Shown here piece after piece: positions 24,667 to 34,577 of a stretch of 64,000 bases of DNA. The notes under the pieces were generated by a model, which saw only the letters and a list, made by a program, of their open reading frames with translations, ran no database searches and was not told where the DNA came from. Source of the stretch: Fructobacillus fructosus KCTC 3544 (GTDB lineage: Bacteria; Bacillota; Bacilli; Lactobacillales; Lactobacillaceae). Location: contig NZ_JQBH01000001.1 in the NCBI RefSeq assembly GCF_001438695.1, positions 3,248 to 67,247 on the forward strand, in the 5' to 3' direction. The position numbers were made by a program, and so were the translations under genes. Position 1 is the first letter of the stretch, and each line of letters opens with the position of its first letter.

Positions 24667-27099
24667 CTAGCCCTCTTCTTGTAAATCTAAGGGTTCAATT
24701 GACAGTGCCTGGCCATCCGACGATGGTTTCAACAAAGCCGAACCGTTCGCCGTTCGGTTGGATAGACCGTGGTCTTGCAATTGGATGTCAAAAGTCTTTA
24801 GGCGGTCTGTTGTAATTCTTAGAACAGACTGGTCAGAAGGAATAACCGTCGCAGCAGCAATGGCATAGTGAACCGTCTTACGTGGCGATAATACCTGCAC
24901 TCCCTTGTTTGCTCGATGGGACAGTGTAATTTCGTCCAATCGTGAGTACTTGAAGGTTCCTTGGTTGGTTACCAAAGCCAAGTAAGATGACTGACTAGTG
25001 AGTACTAAGGCGGCGACTACCTGGTCGTCAGCGACTAACTTCATCGCCTTTACACCAGCGGTACGGGCCCCAACAACAGGCACTTCCGAAACTGCAAAGC
25101 GCAGGGCTAAGCCATTGGTGGATAACGTCATGACTTCTTGCTTATCATTGACAACTTGTACCTGAATCAAGCGAGAAGCAGCCGTTTTCAGCTTCATGAC
25201 CACGGCGGACTTTTTCTTATAGGCCTTTGGAATTAAATCCTTCAGAACTGATTGCTTGATGTAGCCGTCGTTTGATGCCATCAGCAACTGCTGATCAGTT
25301 TCAGGATTATCGACAACCAACGCGGACAAAATGAGTTCATCAGAATCCCAATTTGACAAAGTCTGTGAGAAGTGTTCCCCCGGTTCCTTCCATTTGAAAT
25401 CGGCAATTTCATAAACGGGACGATAAATCAGGTTCCCCATGTTGGTAAAGGCCAACAAGTGTTGGGTGGTGTTGACCGTTTCATTTAAGATAACCGGATC
25501 ATCATCAGCTAATCCGTTTTCAGCAGCAGACGCCTTAAAGGATCGTAATGATGAACGCTTCACATACCCGTTTTGCGAAAGCAACAAACGTACGTTTTCA
25601 TCTGGAACTGTCACGGCAGTATCAATGACTAACGACTCGATTTCGTCCTCAATGACCGTTTGTCGCTCCGTGGCATATTCCTTCGATACCGCCCGCAATT
25701 CTTTCCGAATCACGTTATGCAAAGCAGCTGTTTCATTCAAAATCTTTTGCAAGTCTGCAATCTTCTTTGCTAGTTCATCGTGCTCATCTTGTAGTTGTGT
25801 CACGTCAGTATTCGTCAAACGATATAGCTGTAGCGTCACGATGGCTTCGGCTTGAGCCTTCGTAAAGTCATACTGGTCAATCAAATTTTGCGTCGCATCC
25901 TTACGGTTCTTTGACGAGCGAATGGTTTGCACCACTTCATCTAGAATCGACAGCATTCGGATTAACCCTTCAACAATGTGTTGACGAGCCTGTGCTTTCT
26001 TCAAATCGTAGGCCGAACGCTTTAAAACAACGTCCTTTCGGAAATCCAAAAAGGCCGTCAAGCCATTTTGCAAGGTAACCAAAACCGGTCGTTGATCGTG
26101 AATCGCCACCATGTTGAAGTTGTATGAGATCTGTAGATCCGTCTTTTTAAAGAGGTAGGTCAAAATACCATCAGCCGAGGCATCCTTTGCCAATTCAATG
26201 ACAATAGACATTCCTTCTCGGTCCGATTCATCCCGAACTTCGGAAATACCAGCCACTTCTTTATTTAAACGAATGCCGTCAATCTTGGCGACCAAGTTCG
26301 ATTTCACCACTTCGTACGGAATCTCAGTGATTTCAATCTTTTGCTTACCACCCTTTAGCGGGGTGACTTCGGTCTTAGCACGGACAACCACACGCCCACG
26401 CCCAGTTTGATAAGCTTGCTTAATGCCGTCAACACCCTGAATAATGCCACCAGTTGGAAAGTCAGGACCCTTTACAAATTCCATTAACTTATCCAAAGGA
26501 GCACCAGGATGATCCAACAGGTAAATCAACGCATCGTTAATTTCCTTTAAATTGTGTGGTGGAATATCCGTCGCATAACCAGCAGAAATTCCCGTTGCGC
26601 CGTTCACAAAAAGATTAGGAACACGAGATGGGAGGACGGTTGGCTCATAGGTCGTATCATCGAAATTCAGAACCATTTCGACGGTATCTTGAGCCAAATC
26701 CTTTAGAATTTCGCCAGAAATCTTGGCCAAACGAGACTCGGTGTATCGCATGGCTGCGGCCGGATCATTATCAACCGATCCGTTGTTCCCATTCATGTCA
26801 ATCAGTGGTTCGCGAACCTTCCAGTCTTGCGAAAGTCGAACCATGGCTTCGTAAATTGACGAATCACCGTGCGGGTGAAAATTACCCATGATGTTTCCAA
26901 CGGCCTTAGCAGACTTTCGGTATGGATGATCATAAGTATTTGAATCCTGATCCATTGCGTAGAGAATACGACGTTGAACTGGTTTCAATCCATCACGAAT
27001 GTCGGGCAGGGCTCGTTCCTGAATAATGTATTTCGAATAGCGACCGAAGCGTTCGCCCATGACGGCTTCTAATGAAAGCTCAGTAATGCGGTCTGCCAT
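24667..27099 (-). CDS. parC: DNA topoisomerase IV subunit A
   Basis: An 810-residue type IIA topoisomerase subunit that decatenates chromosomes. The breakage-reunion domain has the catalytic tyrosine in AAAMRYTESRL (Tyr119) and the quinolone-pocket GDSSIYEA (Ser80, Glu84, the sensitive-type residues). A C-terminal beta-pinwheel follows. ParC and GyrA resemble each other; the assignment rests on pairing with parE 34 nt upstream and on lacking a clear GyrA box. Confidence 0.96.
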   Translation of the reverse strand: MADRITELSLEAVMGERFGRYSKYIIQERALPDIRDGLKPVQRRILYAMDQDSNTYDHPYRKSAKAVGNIMGNFHPHGDSSIYEAMVRLSQDWKVREPLIDMNGNNGSVDNDPAAAMRYTESRLAKISGEILKDLAQDTVEMVLNFDDTTYEPTVLPSRVPNLFVNGATGISAGYATDIPPHNLKEINDALIYLLDHPGAPLDKLMEFVKGPDFPTGGIIQGVDGIKQAYQTGRGRVVVRAKTEVTPLKGGKQKIEITEIPYEVVKSNLVAKIDGIRLNKEVAGISEVRDESDREGMSIVIELAKDASADGILTYLFKKTDLQISYNFNMVAIHDQRPVLVTLQNGLTAFLDFRKDVVLKRSAYDLKKAQARQHIVEGLIRMLSILDEVVQTIRSSKNRKDATQNLIDQYDFTKAQAEAIVTLQLYRLTNTDVTQLQDEHDELAKKIADLQKILNETAALHNVIRKELRAVSKEYATERQTVIEDEIESLVIDTAVTVPDENVRLLLSQNGYVKRSSLRSFKASAAENGLADDDPVILNETVNTTQHLLAFTNMGNLIYRPVYEIADFKWKEPGEHFSQTLSNWDSDELILSALVVDNPETDQQLLMASNDGYIKQSVLKDLIPKAYKKKSAVVMKLKTAASRLIQVQVVNDKQEVMTLSTNGLALRFAVSEVPVVGARTAGVKAMKLVADDQVVAALVLTSQSSYLALVTNQGTFKYSRLDEITLSHRANKGVQVLSPRKTVHYAIAAATVIPSDQSVLRITTDRLKTFDIQLQDHGLSNRTANGSALLKPSSDGQALSIEPLDLQEEG

Positions 27100-27133
27100 A
27101 TGGAGATTTCCCTATCCTTTCGTTTTTTAGTAA

Positions 27134-29326
27134 TTAAAACAGGTCAAGGTTCTCGAAATTTTCGGGATCCTTCTTGTTTTGGGGATGACGATCATCCTTT
27201 TTATCAGTTGACTTATTTGAAGATGACTGCTTTGAAAGACTTTCTTCTTCGGCCCTTTCAGCTTGTGCTGCTGGACTATTTTCAGCAATCTGTTCGACTT
27301 CCGCAGCTTCGCTCTCGACGTGCGGATTCTTACCAGCCATCACTTGGTCGAAGACCTGACTTGAATCAGAGTCCCCTGCCACGTTGTCCAAAATGGATCC
27401 CTCTTCTTCAAGGGTAAACTGGACGTTTTTTTCAATCCACTGACGACGTGGGTCGACTTTATCACCCATTAGAGTTGTCACTCGCTTTTCGGCTAACATG
27501 GCGTCATCAATCTTCACGCGAATCAAGGTCCGGGACTCGGGATCCATGGTTGTTTCCCAAAGCAGGGTCGCGTTCATTTCACCAAGACCCTTGAAACGGG
27601 TCAGCTCGTACTTCACCTTGGCTTCGGAGGTAATCTTAGCCAATTCATCGTTAGTCCAGGCAAAGGAATCGGCTTTCTTTCCCCGGTACTTCACACGGTA
27701 AAGCGGTGGCAAAGCGATATAGACCTTACCGGCTTCAATCAAAGGTCGCATATACTTATAGAAGAAAGTGAGCAGGAGCGTCTGGATGTGTGCTCCGTCG
27801 TCATCGGCATCGGTCATGATGATGACCTTATCAAAAGCAGCGTTCTTAATGTTAAAGTCAGGCCCAACACCCGCACCAATGGCGTATATCAAAGTCGAGA
27901 TTTCCTCGTTCTTCAAAATATCAGCCAACTTGGCCTTCTGGGTGTTCAAGACTTTCCCACGCAGCGGCAAGATGGCCTGGAACTTACGGTCACGACCTTG
28001 CTTAGCCGAACCACCGGCCGAATCCCCCTCGACCAAGAAGAGTTCGTTCTTGTCGGCGTTTTTCGATTGGGCAGGCGCCAGCTTACCGGACAAAAGACGT
28101 TCCTTCTTGCCCTTAGATTTACCAGTTCGAGACTCTTCACGGGCCTTACGAGCGGCTTCACGAGCTTCACGAGCACGGAGCGCCTTGCGAACAATCTTCT
28201 GTCCGAAGTCCCCGTTTTCAAGTAGGAAGCGGGCTAACGTGTCATTCACAACAGAATCAACGGCACCACGAGCTTCCGTTGTCCCCAACTTATCCTTGGT
28301 CTGTCCTTCGAACTGCAGAATTTCTTCTGGGACACGGAGGGAGATTACCGCTGACAACCCTTCACGAACGTCGGAGCCCTCCAGGTTCTTATCCTTCTCC
28401 TTCAACAAGTTTACGCGGCGAGCGTATTCGTTAAAGGCCTTCGTCCAAGCGGCCCGGAACCCAGCTTCGTGAGTACCACCGTCTTGCGTGCGAACGTTGT
28501 TAACAAAGGATAAGAGGGTTTCAGAATAGCCATCGTTATACTGAGCAGCCACGTCAACGACGATGCCGTCGCTTTCCCCTTCAAAAGTCATGACCGGTCC
28601 AAGGCCTTCCTTTTCTTCGTTCAAAAAATCAACGAAGGATTGAAGCCCATGTTCATAATGGTAGACTTCCTGGCGAACGGGATCGACACGCTTATCCGTC
28701 AAAGTAAAACGCACCCCTGACATCAAAAAAGCAGCTTCGCGAAGGCGTTCGGCCAACGTGTCAAACTTAAAGACCGTTGTGGAAAAGATGGAAGCATCCG
28801 GCTTAAAAGTCACTGTTGTTCCCGTGTGATCTTTTGTTGCACCCAAGTCAATTAGTGTGCCAACCGGCTTGCCACCCTTTTCAAAGGTTTCTTCAAAGCG
28901 GTGACCATCACGAACGATTGTCACCTTTAAAGATTCTGACAGGGCATTAACAACGGAAGAGCCAACACCGTGTAGCCCACCAGAGGTTGCATACCCCCCC
29001 TGGCCAAACTTTCCACCAGCGTGGAGAACGGTCAAAATAACTTCAGGAGTCGGCTTTCCAGAAGCATGCATGCCAACCGGCATCCCTCTTCCTTGATCAG
29101 ACACCGTAATCGCGTTATTTTCTTCAATCGTGACATCAATTTCGTTTCCGTAGCCCCCCAATGCTTCGTCAACAGCGTTATCGACGATTTCATATACGAG
29201 GTGGTGCAACCCACGGCCGTCAGTTGACCCGATGTACATACCTGGCCGTTTCCGAACGGCTTCCAGTCCTTCTAGGATTTTAATTGAATCAGAATCGTAA
29301 TGTCTTTGCTCTGTCACAGTAATCAT
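27134..29326 (-). CDS. parE: DNA topoisomerase IV subunit B
   Basis: A 730-residue ATPase subunit. GHKL motifs: EIVDNAVDEAL, GRGMPVGMH and GGLHGVGSSVVNAL; Toprim motifs: FLVEGDSAGGSAKQGRDR and TDADDDGAH. It ends with an extra charged, Gln/Ser/Lys-rich tail (about the last 80 residues) beyond the usual 650-residue ParE, of unknown role. AAAGGATGAT precedes the ATG. Forms an operon with parC. Confidence 0.97.
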   Translation of the reverse strand: MITVTEQRHYDSDSIKILEGLEAVRKRPGMYIGSTDGRGLHHLVYEIVDNAVDEALGGYGNEIDVTIEENNAITVSDQGRGMPVGMHASGKPTPEVILTVLHAGGKFGQGGYATSGGLHGVGSSVVNALSESLKVTIVRDGHRFEETFEKGGKPVGTLIDLGATKDHTGTTVTFKPDASIFSTTVFKFDTLAERLREAAFLMSGVRFTLTDKRVDPVRQEVYHYEHGLQSFVDFLNEEKEGLGPVMTFEGESDGIVVDVAAQYNDGYSETLLSFVNNVRTQDGGTHEAGFRAAWTKAFNEYARRVNLLKEKDKNLEGSDVREGLSAVISLRVPEEILQFEGQTKDKLGTTEARGAVDSVVNDTLARFLLENGDFGQKIVRKALRAREAREAARKAREESRTGKSKGKKERLLSGKLAPAQSKNADKNELFLVEGDSAGGSAKQGRDRKFQAILPLRGKVLNTQKAKLADILKNEEISTLIYAIGAGVGPDFNIKNAAFDKVIIMTDADDDGAHIQTLLLTFFYKYMRPLIEAGKVYIALPPLYRVKYRGKKADSFAWTNDELAKITSEAKVKYELTRFKGLGEMNATLLWETTMDPESRTLIRVKIDDAMLAEKRVTTLMGDKVDPRRQWIEKNVQFTLEEEGSILDNVAGDSDSSQVFDQVMAGKNPHVESEAAEVEQIAENSPAAQAERAEEESLSKQSSSNKSTDKKDDRHPQNKKDPENFENLDLF

Positions 29327-29382
29327 CCTTTATCTTCGTTTTCAAAAGGCCAGCCCAGCTAGCACTTTTGGCAATCTACTTA

Positions 29383-29411
29383 ATAATAGATTAAAAATTA
29401 AAAACTGACAA
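29383..29411 (-). promoter_or_regulatory. Promoter of parE-parC
   Basis: On the minus strand TTGTCA, 17 bp, TATTAT, 57 bp before the parE start. Confidence 0.7.
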
Positions 29412-29549
29412 CAAGAAAATTTTATCAGTTTTTTCAATGTCCTTTATTTCATAACTAGGCTAATTCCCGCCACCTCCCCTTCCATTCCGCAAATACTACG
29501 TTTTTTATGGTAAAATATTAGCTGCTGTTTCAAAAAGGAGTTTTTTAAA

Positions 29550-30158
29550 ATGGAAAAAACAATCATGGTTTTTATCCTTGCCTACCTCATCGGTTCACTA
29601 GTTCCTGGCTATTGGATTGGCAAGCTTTTCTTCCATAAAGATATTCGTACAGAAGGATCTGGTAACATCGGAACGACGAACGCCTTCCGAATTCTTGGTC
29701 CAGTAGCTGGCACTGTGGTACTTGCTGCAGACATCCTTAAGGGTGCGTTAGCCGCCATGCTACCTAGCTTTTTCGGACTGAACATCAACGTTATGCTCGT
29801 TGGTCTTTTTGCCATTCTAGGTCACACCTTTTCTTTTTGGATTGGCTTTAAGGGTGGAAAGGCCGTCGCTACCTCCGCCGGTGTGCTTTCCGTATACAAC
29901 GGGCCGCTCTTCTGGATGGTTTGTGCCGTCTTTGTTTCCTGTCTGTTGCTCTTCTCCATGGTATCCGTTGCTTCCATGGTTGGTTTCACCTTTGCCACGA
30001 TCATGTCCGTTTTCTATTACCATGATCTAATTCTTTCCATTATTGCCATCGTTTTGACCATTTTTGTCTTCTACCGACATCGTCAAAACATCGGCCGTAT
30101 CCTTTCTGGAAAGGAATCCACCATTCCATTTGGCTTAGTTTACTGGCTGAAAAAATAA
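29550..30158 (+). CDS. plsY: Glycerol-3-phosphate acyltransferase PlsY
   Basis: A 202-residue integral membrane enzyme using acyl-phosphate to acylate glycerol-3-phosphate, the first step of phospholipid synthesis. Conserved motifs are SGNIGTTN (motif 1), GFKGGKAVAT (motif 2) and HRQNIGR (motif 3), with five predicted membrane segments. Divergent from parE, as in many Firmicutes. AAAAGGAG precedes the ATG. Confidence 0.97.
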   Translation: MEKTIMVFILAYLIGSLVPGYWIGKLFFHKDIRTEGSGNIGTTNAFRILGPVAGTVVLAADILKGALAAMLPSFFGLNINVMLVGLFAILGHTFSFWIGFKGGKAVATSAGVLSVYNGPLFWMVCAVFVSCLLLFSMVSVASMVGFTFATIMSVFYYHDLILSIIAIVLTIFVFYRHRQNIGRILSGKESTIPFGLVYWLKK

Positions 30159-30165
30159 TGAATAT

Positions 30166-30206
30166 TCAAAAAGGCCCACCGGAAAATATTTCCGGTGGGC
30201 CTTTTA
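30166..30206. terminator. Bidirectional terminator between plsY and the next gene
   Basis: A long perfect hairpin AAAAGGCCCACCGGAAA/TTTCCGGTGGGCCTTTT with a 4-nt loop. Confidence 0.92.
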
Positions 30207-30782
30207 TTACATCAAATAGTGACTACCTAATTTCAACCGTTTCCACATCCCTGGCTGCAAACGTCTAAGAAAAAGCGTCCCGTGCAGCGTCAGTAGGACC
30301 GCGTCAATCAAATTCATTTTAACTAGGTAAAGAACGAAGAAGAGTAAAGTGGTTGGTGGTAACAGAAGCAAAACGAAAAGGATCCATGCTCGTTCGAACG
30401 ACCATTTGTTCTTTAAATAACGTTTTTGCTGATCATTTGGTTGAAAAGGCTGTAAATTAAGATGATTATCAACCCGTTTCTTCGCCGTTCGATAGGCCAT
30501 CCACCAGAAAAAGGCAGGTAAAATGGTCGTCACAACGAATGCAAACCACCAAAGAATTGGATTACTCACCGTGATTTTGGGAATCGGAAAGAAAAACTTG
30601 CCTAACCAGAGCACCGTGCCAATAATTGCTGAAGTCAGAAAAGAAATGAATAACGCGAGATCATAGCCAGTTTTCGGTGTAATCTCCCCTTGATAATATT
30701 GTTTATCATCACTGGCATAATAAATCATTTTTCGTGACTTTCCCACCTTCATAGGAATCAAGCGAATCGGTTGGGTCAACAA
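30207..30782 (-). CDS. Integral membrane protein of unknown function
   Basis: About 191 residues with hydrophobic segments near 42-65, 75-97 and 128-155, separated by a basic cytoplasmic loop (YRTAKKRVDNHLNLQPFQPNDQQKRYLKNKW). The N-terminus includes KMIYYASDDKQYYQGEITPKTGYDLA. No family recognised. It starts with TTG (30782 or 30779) after GGAGAAGG, 19 nt downstream of rel, so it is probably the last gene of a rel transcript. Confidence 0.7.
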   Translation of the reverse strand: MLTQPIRLIPMKVGKSRKMIYYASDDKQYYQGEITPKTGYDLALFISFLTSAIIGTVLWLGKFFFPIPKITVSNPILWWFAFVVTTILPAFFWWMAYRTAKKRVDNHLNLQPFQPNDQQKRYLKNKWSFERAWILFVLLLLPPTTLLFFVLYLVKMNLIDAVLLTLHGTLFLRRLQPGMWKRLKLGSHYLM

Positions 30783-30801
30783 GGGCCTTCTCCTTTAATC
30801 G

Positions 30802-33039
30802 TTAGTGAATGGTTCGTTTAACATCATAAACAGAGTGCGTTGCACTAAGAGAATCAATGATGCCATTTAGCTGTGCCAAGTTTGAAACCCCGAGTGAAGC
30901 CTGTACTTGGACCATGCCACCGCGCGTCACGTGCCCGTTAATCTCTTTGATGAAACGGGTCTTGGCATTTAAGGATTTCAAAATCGTATTTAAGATACCA
31001 GGTTCGTTTTCAGCATGAATCGTTAAATCAGCGGTGTAGTCAGGCCTTTGTCCATTGGGGTCTGCCCATACAACGTCAACCAGTCGTTCGCCCGCCTTTT
31101 GCGCAGCATGAATGTTTGGACAGTCAAAGCGATGAACTGCCACACCACGCCCCTGCGTAATGTAACCCGTGACCGAATCCCCTGGGACCGGCGTACAACA
31201 CTTAGCCAAGTGAACGAGTAGGCTATCAATACCGGCAATCACCACATCTGATTCAGCTTCTCGTTGCTTTCCTTTGGAGGGCTGGTTCTCTTTTTTAATG
31301 GCGCCACCCTCTTCGAGCAAACGCTTCTCAAGATCCGCGGCTTCCTTCGCCTCTAAGGCCTCACGATGTGATTTAGTCAGCTCACGAACAACCGCCAAGC
31401 GTGTCAAATCTCCGTAACCAACGGCTGCTAGCAAATCATCCTTTGTCCCGGATTGGAAAGTATCCGCAACAGCCTGCAACTTTTCATCACTAATAAAGTC
31501 GTTGGCTTCATAGCCCTGGTCAAAGAGCTCTTTGGTAACAGCATCCAAACCAGATTGGATGTTATCAGCACGATCCCTTTTCTTCAAAGAGGACTTAATC
31601 TTATGGCGAGCTTTTCTTGTTTTAACCAAGTCAAGCCAGTCCCGCGACGGTTGTGCGTTCGGACTGGTCAGGATTTCCATGATATCACCGTTTTGGATTT
31701 GGTAATCCAAGGGAACGATGCGACCGTTTGCCTTCGCGCCAGTCGTGTGAGCGCCAACGTTTGTGTGAATGGCAAAGGCCATGTCCAAAGGACCTGCTCC
31801 CTGCGCAAGTTCATAAACATCCCCAGCCGGTGAAAAGGCATAGACGCGATCAACAAAAAGGTCGGTCTGCACAGAATCCATGAAGTCCTGGGCATCTTCT
31901 GCTGATTCCTGGAACTCCAAGATTCCCTGAATCATGTTTAAGACCTGCTCGGATTGGTCAGTCACGTTGGCCTGTTGATCAGAACCTTTATTTTTCTTAT
32001 AGGCCCAATGAGCAGCCACACCAAATTCAGCGACTTGGTGCATCTTGTACGTCCGAATCTGTACTTCTAAGGGGCGACCAGAAGGTCCGATAACCGTTGT
32101 ATGTAATGATTGGTAGCCGTTTGGCTTTGGTAAGGCGATGTAGTCCTTAAACCTGCCTGGCAAGGGTTTCCAATGTGCGTGGATGGCCCCCAAAACGGCG
32201 TAAGTATCCGTTAAGTTTTCCGTTAACACCCGAATCGCTGACAAATCATAGATTTCATCAAAGGACTTGTGCTTATCGACAAGCTTACGATAAATGGAGT
32301 AAATGTGCTTTGGACGTCCATATACCGAAACATCCTCGATGTGCAATTCGTCAATGCTTTCTTCAATTTGACCGATGGCTTCCTGGATAACTGCCATTCG
32401 CTCATCGCGCTTCATGGACATCATACTGGCAATCTTATGGTAAGCATCCGGCTCCAAGTATGACAAGGAGAGATCCTCTAGTTCCCACTTAATGGCGGAA
32501 ATACCCAAACGGTCAGCCAATGGTGCGTAAATCGAAAGCGTTTCTTGTGAAATTCGCCGTTGCTTGTCAGGACGAAGGGCATCCAGCGTGCGCATATTAT
32601 GCAGACGATCCGCTAACTTAACGATAATCACGCGGATGTCTTTTGCCATCGCTAAAAGAAGCTTGCGGTGGTTTTCGGCCAACTGTACCTTGGAGTCTTG
32701 GTACTTAATTTTGGAAATCTTGGTGACCCCATCAACAATTCGACCCACCACTGGACCAAATTTATCAACGACATCTTCCAAAGTCACAGGTGTATCTTCC
32801 ACAATGTCGTGTAAGAAGCCAGCCACAATGGTAGGACCATCCATCTTTAATTCAGCAAGAATGCCTGCCACTTGAATAGGGTGTGCGATGTAGGGGATGC
32901 CCGATTGTCGCTTTTGTTCCTTATGTAGCTCGCTGGCCCAATCATAAGCTTCGGTAACTGCTTTTACTTGGTCCTCTGGCAGGTAATCGGCGACCATGGT
33001 CAAGACATCTTTCGCTTGGTAATCCTTATGCTTTGTCAT
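30802..33039 (-). CDS. rel: Bifunctional (p)ppGpp synthetase/hydrolase Rel
   Basis: A 745-residue stringent-response enzyme. The HD hydrolase domain is intact (His53, His77-Asp78 in FLHDIVEDT, Glu81-Asp82); the synthetase domain contains YGRPKHIYSIYRKL and DLSAIRVL; TGS (VYAFSPAGDVYELAQGAGPLDMAFAIHT), zinc-finger-like CCTPVPGD and C-terminal ACT domains follow. Start at ATG 33039 with AAAGGGGG, not the longer frame. Makes and degrades ppGpp in response to stalled ribosomes. Confidence 0.97.
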   Translation of the reverse strand: MTKHKDYQAKDVLTMVADYLPEDQVKAVTEAYDWASELHKEQKRQSGIPYIAHPIQVAGILAELKMDGPTIVAGFLHDIVEDTPVTLEDVVDKFGPVVGRIVDGVTKISKIKYQDSKVQLAENHRKLLLAMAKDIRVIIVKLADRLHNMRTLDALRPDKQRRISQETLSIYAPLADRLGISAIKWELEDLSLSYLEPDAYHKIASMMSMKRDERMAVIQEAIGQIEESIDELHIEDVSVYGRPKHIYSIYRKLVDKHKSFDEIYDLSAIRVLTENLTDTYAVLGAIHAHWKPLPGRFKDYIALPKPNGYQSLHTTVIGPSGRPLEVQIRTYKMHQVAEFGVAAHWAYKKNKGSDQQANVTDQSEQVLNMIQGILEFQESAEDAQDFMDSVQTDLFVDRVYAFSPAGDVYELAQGAGPLDMAFAIHTNVGAHTTGAKANGRIVPLDYQIQNGDIMEILTSPNAQPSRDWLDLVKTRKARHKIKSSLKKRDRADNIQSGLDAVTKELFDQGYEANDFISDEKLQAVADTFQSGTKDDLLAAVGYGDLTRLAVVRELTKSHREALEAKEAADLEKRLLEEGGAIKKENQPSKGKQREAESDVVIAGIDSLLVHLAKCCTPVPGDSVTGYITQGRGVAVHRFDCPNIHAAQKAGERLVDVVWADPNGQRPDYTADLTIHAENEPGILNTILKSLNAKTRFIKEINGHVTRGGMVQVQASLGVSNLAQLNGIIDSLSATHSVYDVKRTIH

Positions 33040-33087
33040 GGAACCCCCTTTCAAACGGCTTTTGCCATTAACTTTTAGATAATCTTC

Positions 33088-33116
33088 ATTATAAGCGAAT
33101 AAAAGAAGAGACACAA
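33088..33116 (-). promoter_or_regulatory. Promoter of rel
   Basis: On the minus strand TTGTGT, 17 bp, TATAAT, about 48 bp before the rel ATG. Confidence 0.65.
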
Positions 33117-33304
33117 GCAAGGAATTGTCCCGTTTGACACCTTGTCGATGCGTCGCCCTTGAAACGACTTTTTTATAAAAAGGGAGCAACAACTGCTGTA
33201 TAAAAGAACGTCATTTCACTTCGTTTTCAACCATCGTTCTCCCTGAAAAATCACAGTAAAAAGAGTAAGATAGTGGAATAGTGAATTCATTTTTTGGAGG
33301 CATC

Positions 33305-34522
33305 ATGACAAATACAAGCAAAACGATTGATTGGAAACGCAACATGTGGATTATTTGGTTGGCCGTCATGATGACTGGTGCTGCCTTTTCCGAAATCATT
33401 CCTTTTCTTTCCCTCTACATCGAAAGCATGGGTTCCTTTACAAAAGATCAGTTAAACTTTTATTCGGGAGCGGCCTTCGCCGTGACTTTCTTAGTATCGG
33501 CAATTGTTTCACCCCTCTGGGGGAAGCTAGCTGATAAAAGTGGTCGAAAACTCATGATGATGCGAGCAGCGTTAGGACTGGGTTTGGTGATGGCGTTGAC
33601 CGGTCTTTGTCAAAACGTCTGGCAACTGATTCTCCTACGAGGTTTGCAGGGCGCCTTAGGTGGCTTTGTGTCAAATTCCAACGCCCTCATCGCAACGCAA
33701 ACACCAAAAGATCAGGTGGGACGTGCGCTTGGCATTGTCGTGACTGGTTTCACCGGTGGTACTCTAATTGGCCCATTGATTGGTGGTTCACTCGCAACCT
33801 TCCTATCCTACCGACAGATTTTCTTTATTACTGCCACCATCTTTGTCATTGTCTTTTTCTTCATCTGGCTACTTGTTCAAGAAGAACGTCCAGACCAGTT
33901 AAGTGATGATGAAAAAGCGAAGAAACCAACCGTTCGTTTTCGTGACTTACCAAACCGGAGGATTCTCCTGGCGCTCTTCGTCACCACGATGTTAGTTCAA
34001 ATCGTTAACATGGCCATCAACCCGATTGTTGCGCTCTTCGTCCGTGAAGTGCTTGCTGGTCACGGTAACGTCACCTTTATTACGGGCGTCGTCGCGGCTA
34101 TGCCAGGTTGTGCCACCTTTATCTTCGCCTCTTGGTTTGGTCGTCTTGGCGATCGAATTGGTACCAAATTCATGCTTCAGATGGGGTTTGTCCTTGCTGT
34201 GATTGCTTTCGTACCGACAGCCTTCGTCACGACCGTTTTCTGGCTACTCTTCTTCCGCTTTTCAATTGGAATTGCCGATGCCACCCTTCTACCGGCTATC
34301 CAGACATTGATTTCACGTAATAGCCCGGATGACATGGTTTCCCGTGTCTTTTCCTACAACCAATCCTTCCAGTCAATTGGATCCGTTCTTGGCCCAATGT
34401 GTGGAACCCTGATTGCTTCTGCCTTTGATTATCGAGCAATTTTCCTCTTTACTGCCGCCGTTATGGCCATTAACGGTACACTCTTCTACTTCAATATTTA
34501 CCGTAACGAGAAGATTCATTAG
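33305..34522 (+). CDS. Major facilitator superfamily drug exporter (DHA1 type)
   Basis: A 405-residue, 12-helix transporter. Motif A appears as GKLADKSGRKLMMMRAA after helix 2, and motif C-like glycine pattern (GIVVTGFTGGTLIGPLIGG) in helix 5, the hallmark of proton antiporters of the PmrA/NorA multidrug group. Substrates not predictable. The start is ATG 33305 with GGAGG 5 nt upstream, removing eight residues from the open frame. Divergent from rel. Confidence 0.88.
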   Translation: MTNTSKTIDWKRNMWIIWLAVMMTGAAFSEIIPFLSLYIESMGSFTKDQLNFYSGAAFAVTFLVSAIVSPLWGKLADKSGRKLMMMRAALGLGLVMALTGLCQNVWQLILLRGLQGALGGFVSNSNALIATQTPKDQVGRALGIVVTGFTGGTLIGPLIGGSLATFLSYRQIFFITATIFVIVFFFIWLLVQEERPDQLSDDEKAKKPTVRFRDLPNRRILLALFVTTMLVQIVNMAINPIVALFVREVLAGHGNVTFITGVVAAMPGCATFIFASWFGRLGDRIGTKFMLQMGFVLAVIAFVPTAFVTTVFWLLFFRFSIGIADATLLPAIQTLISRNSPDDMVSRVFSYNQSFQSIGSVLGPMCGTLIASAFDYRAIFLFTAAVMAINGTLFYFNIYRNEKIH

Positions 34523-34532
34523 TAGCTAACTT

Positions 34533-34570
34533 AAAAAGTCGTCTGGACACTTATCCAGACGACTTTTTTA
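34533..34570. terminator. Bidirectional terminator between MFS gene and glnA
   Basis: A 15-bp perfect stem AAAAAGTCGTCTGGA and complement with a 6-nt loop. Confidence 0.92.
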
Positions 34571-34577
34571 ATGGTTA

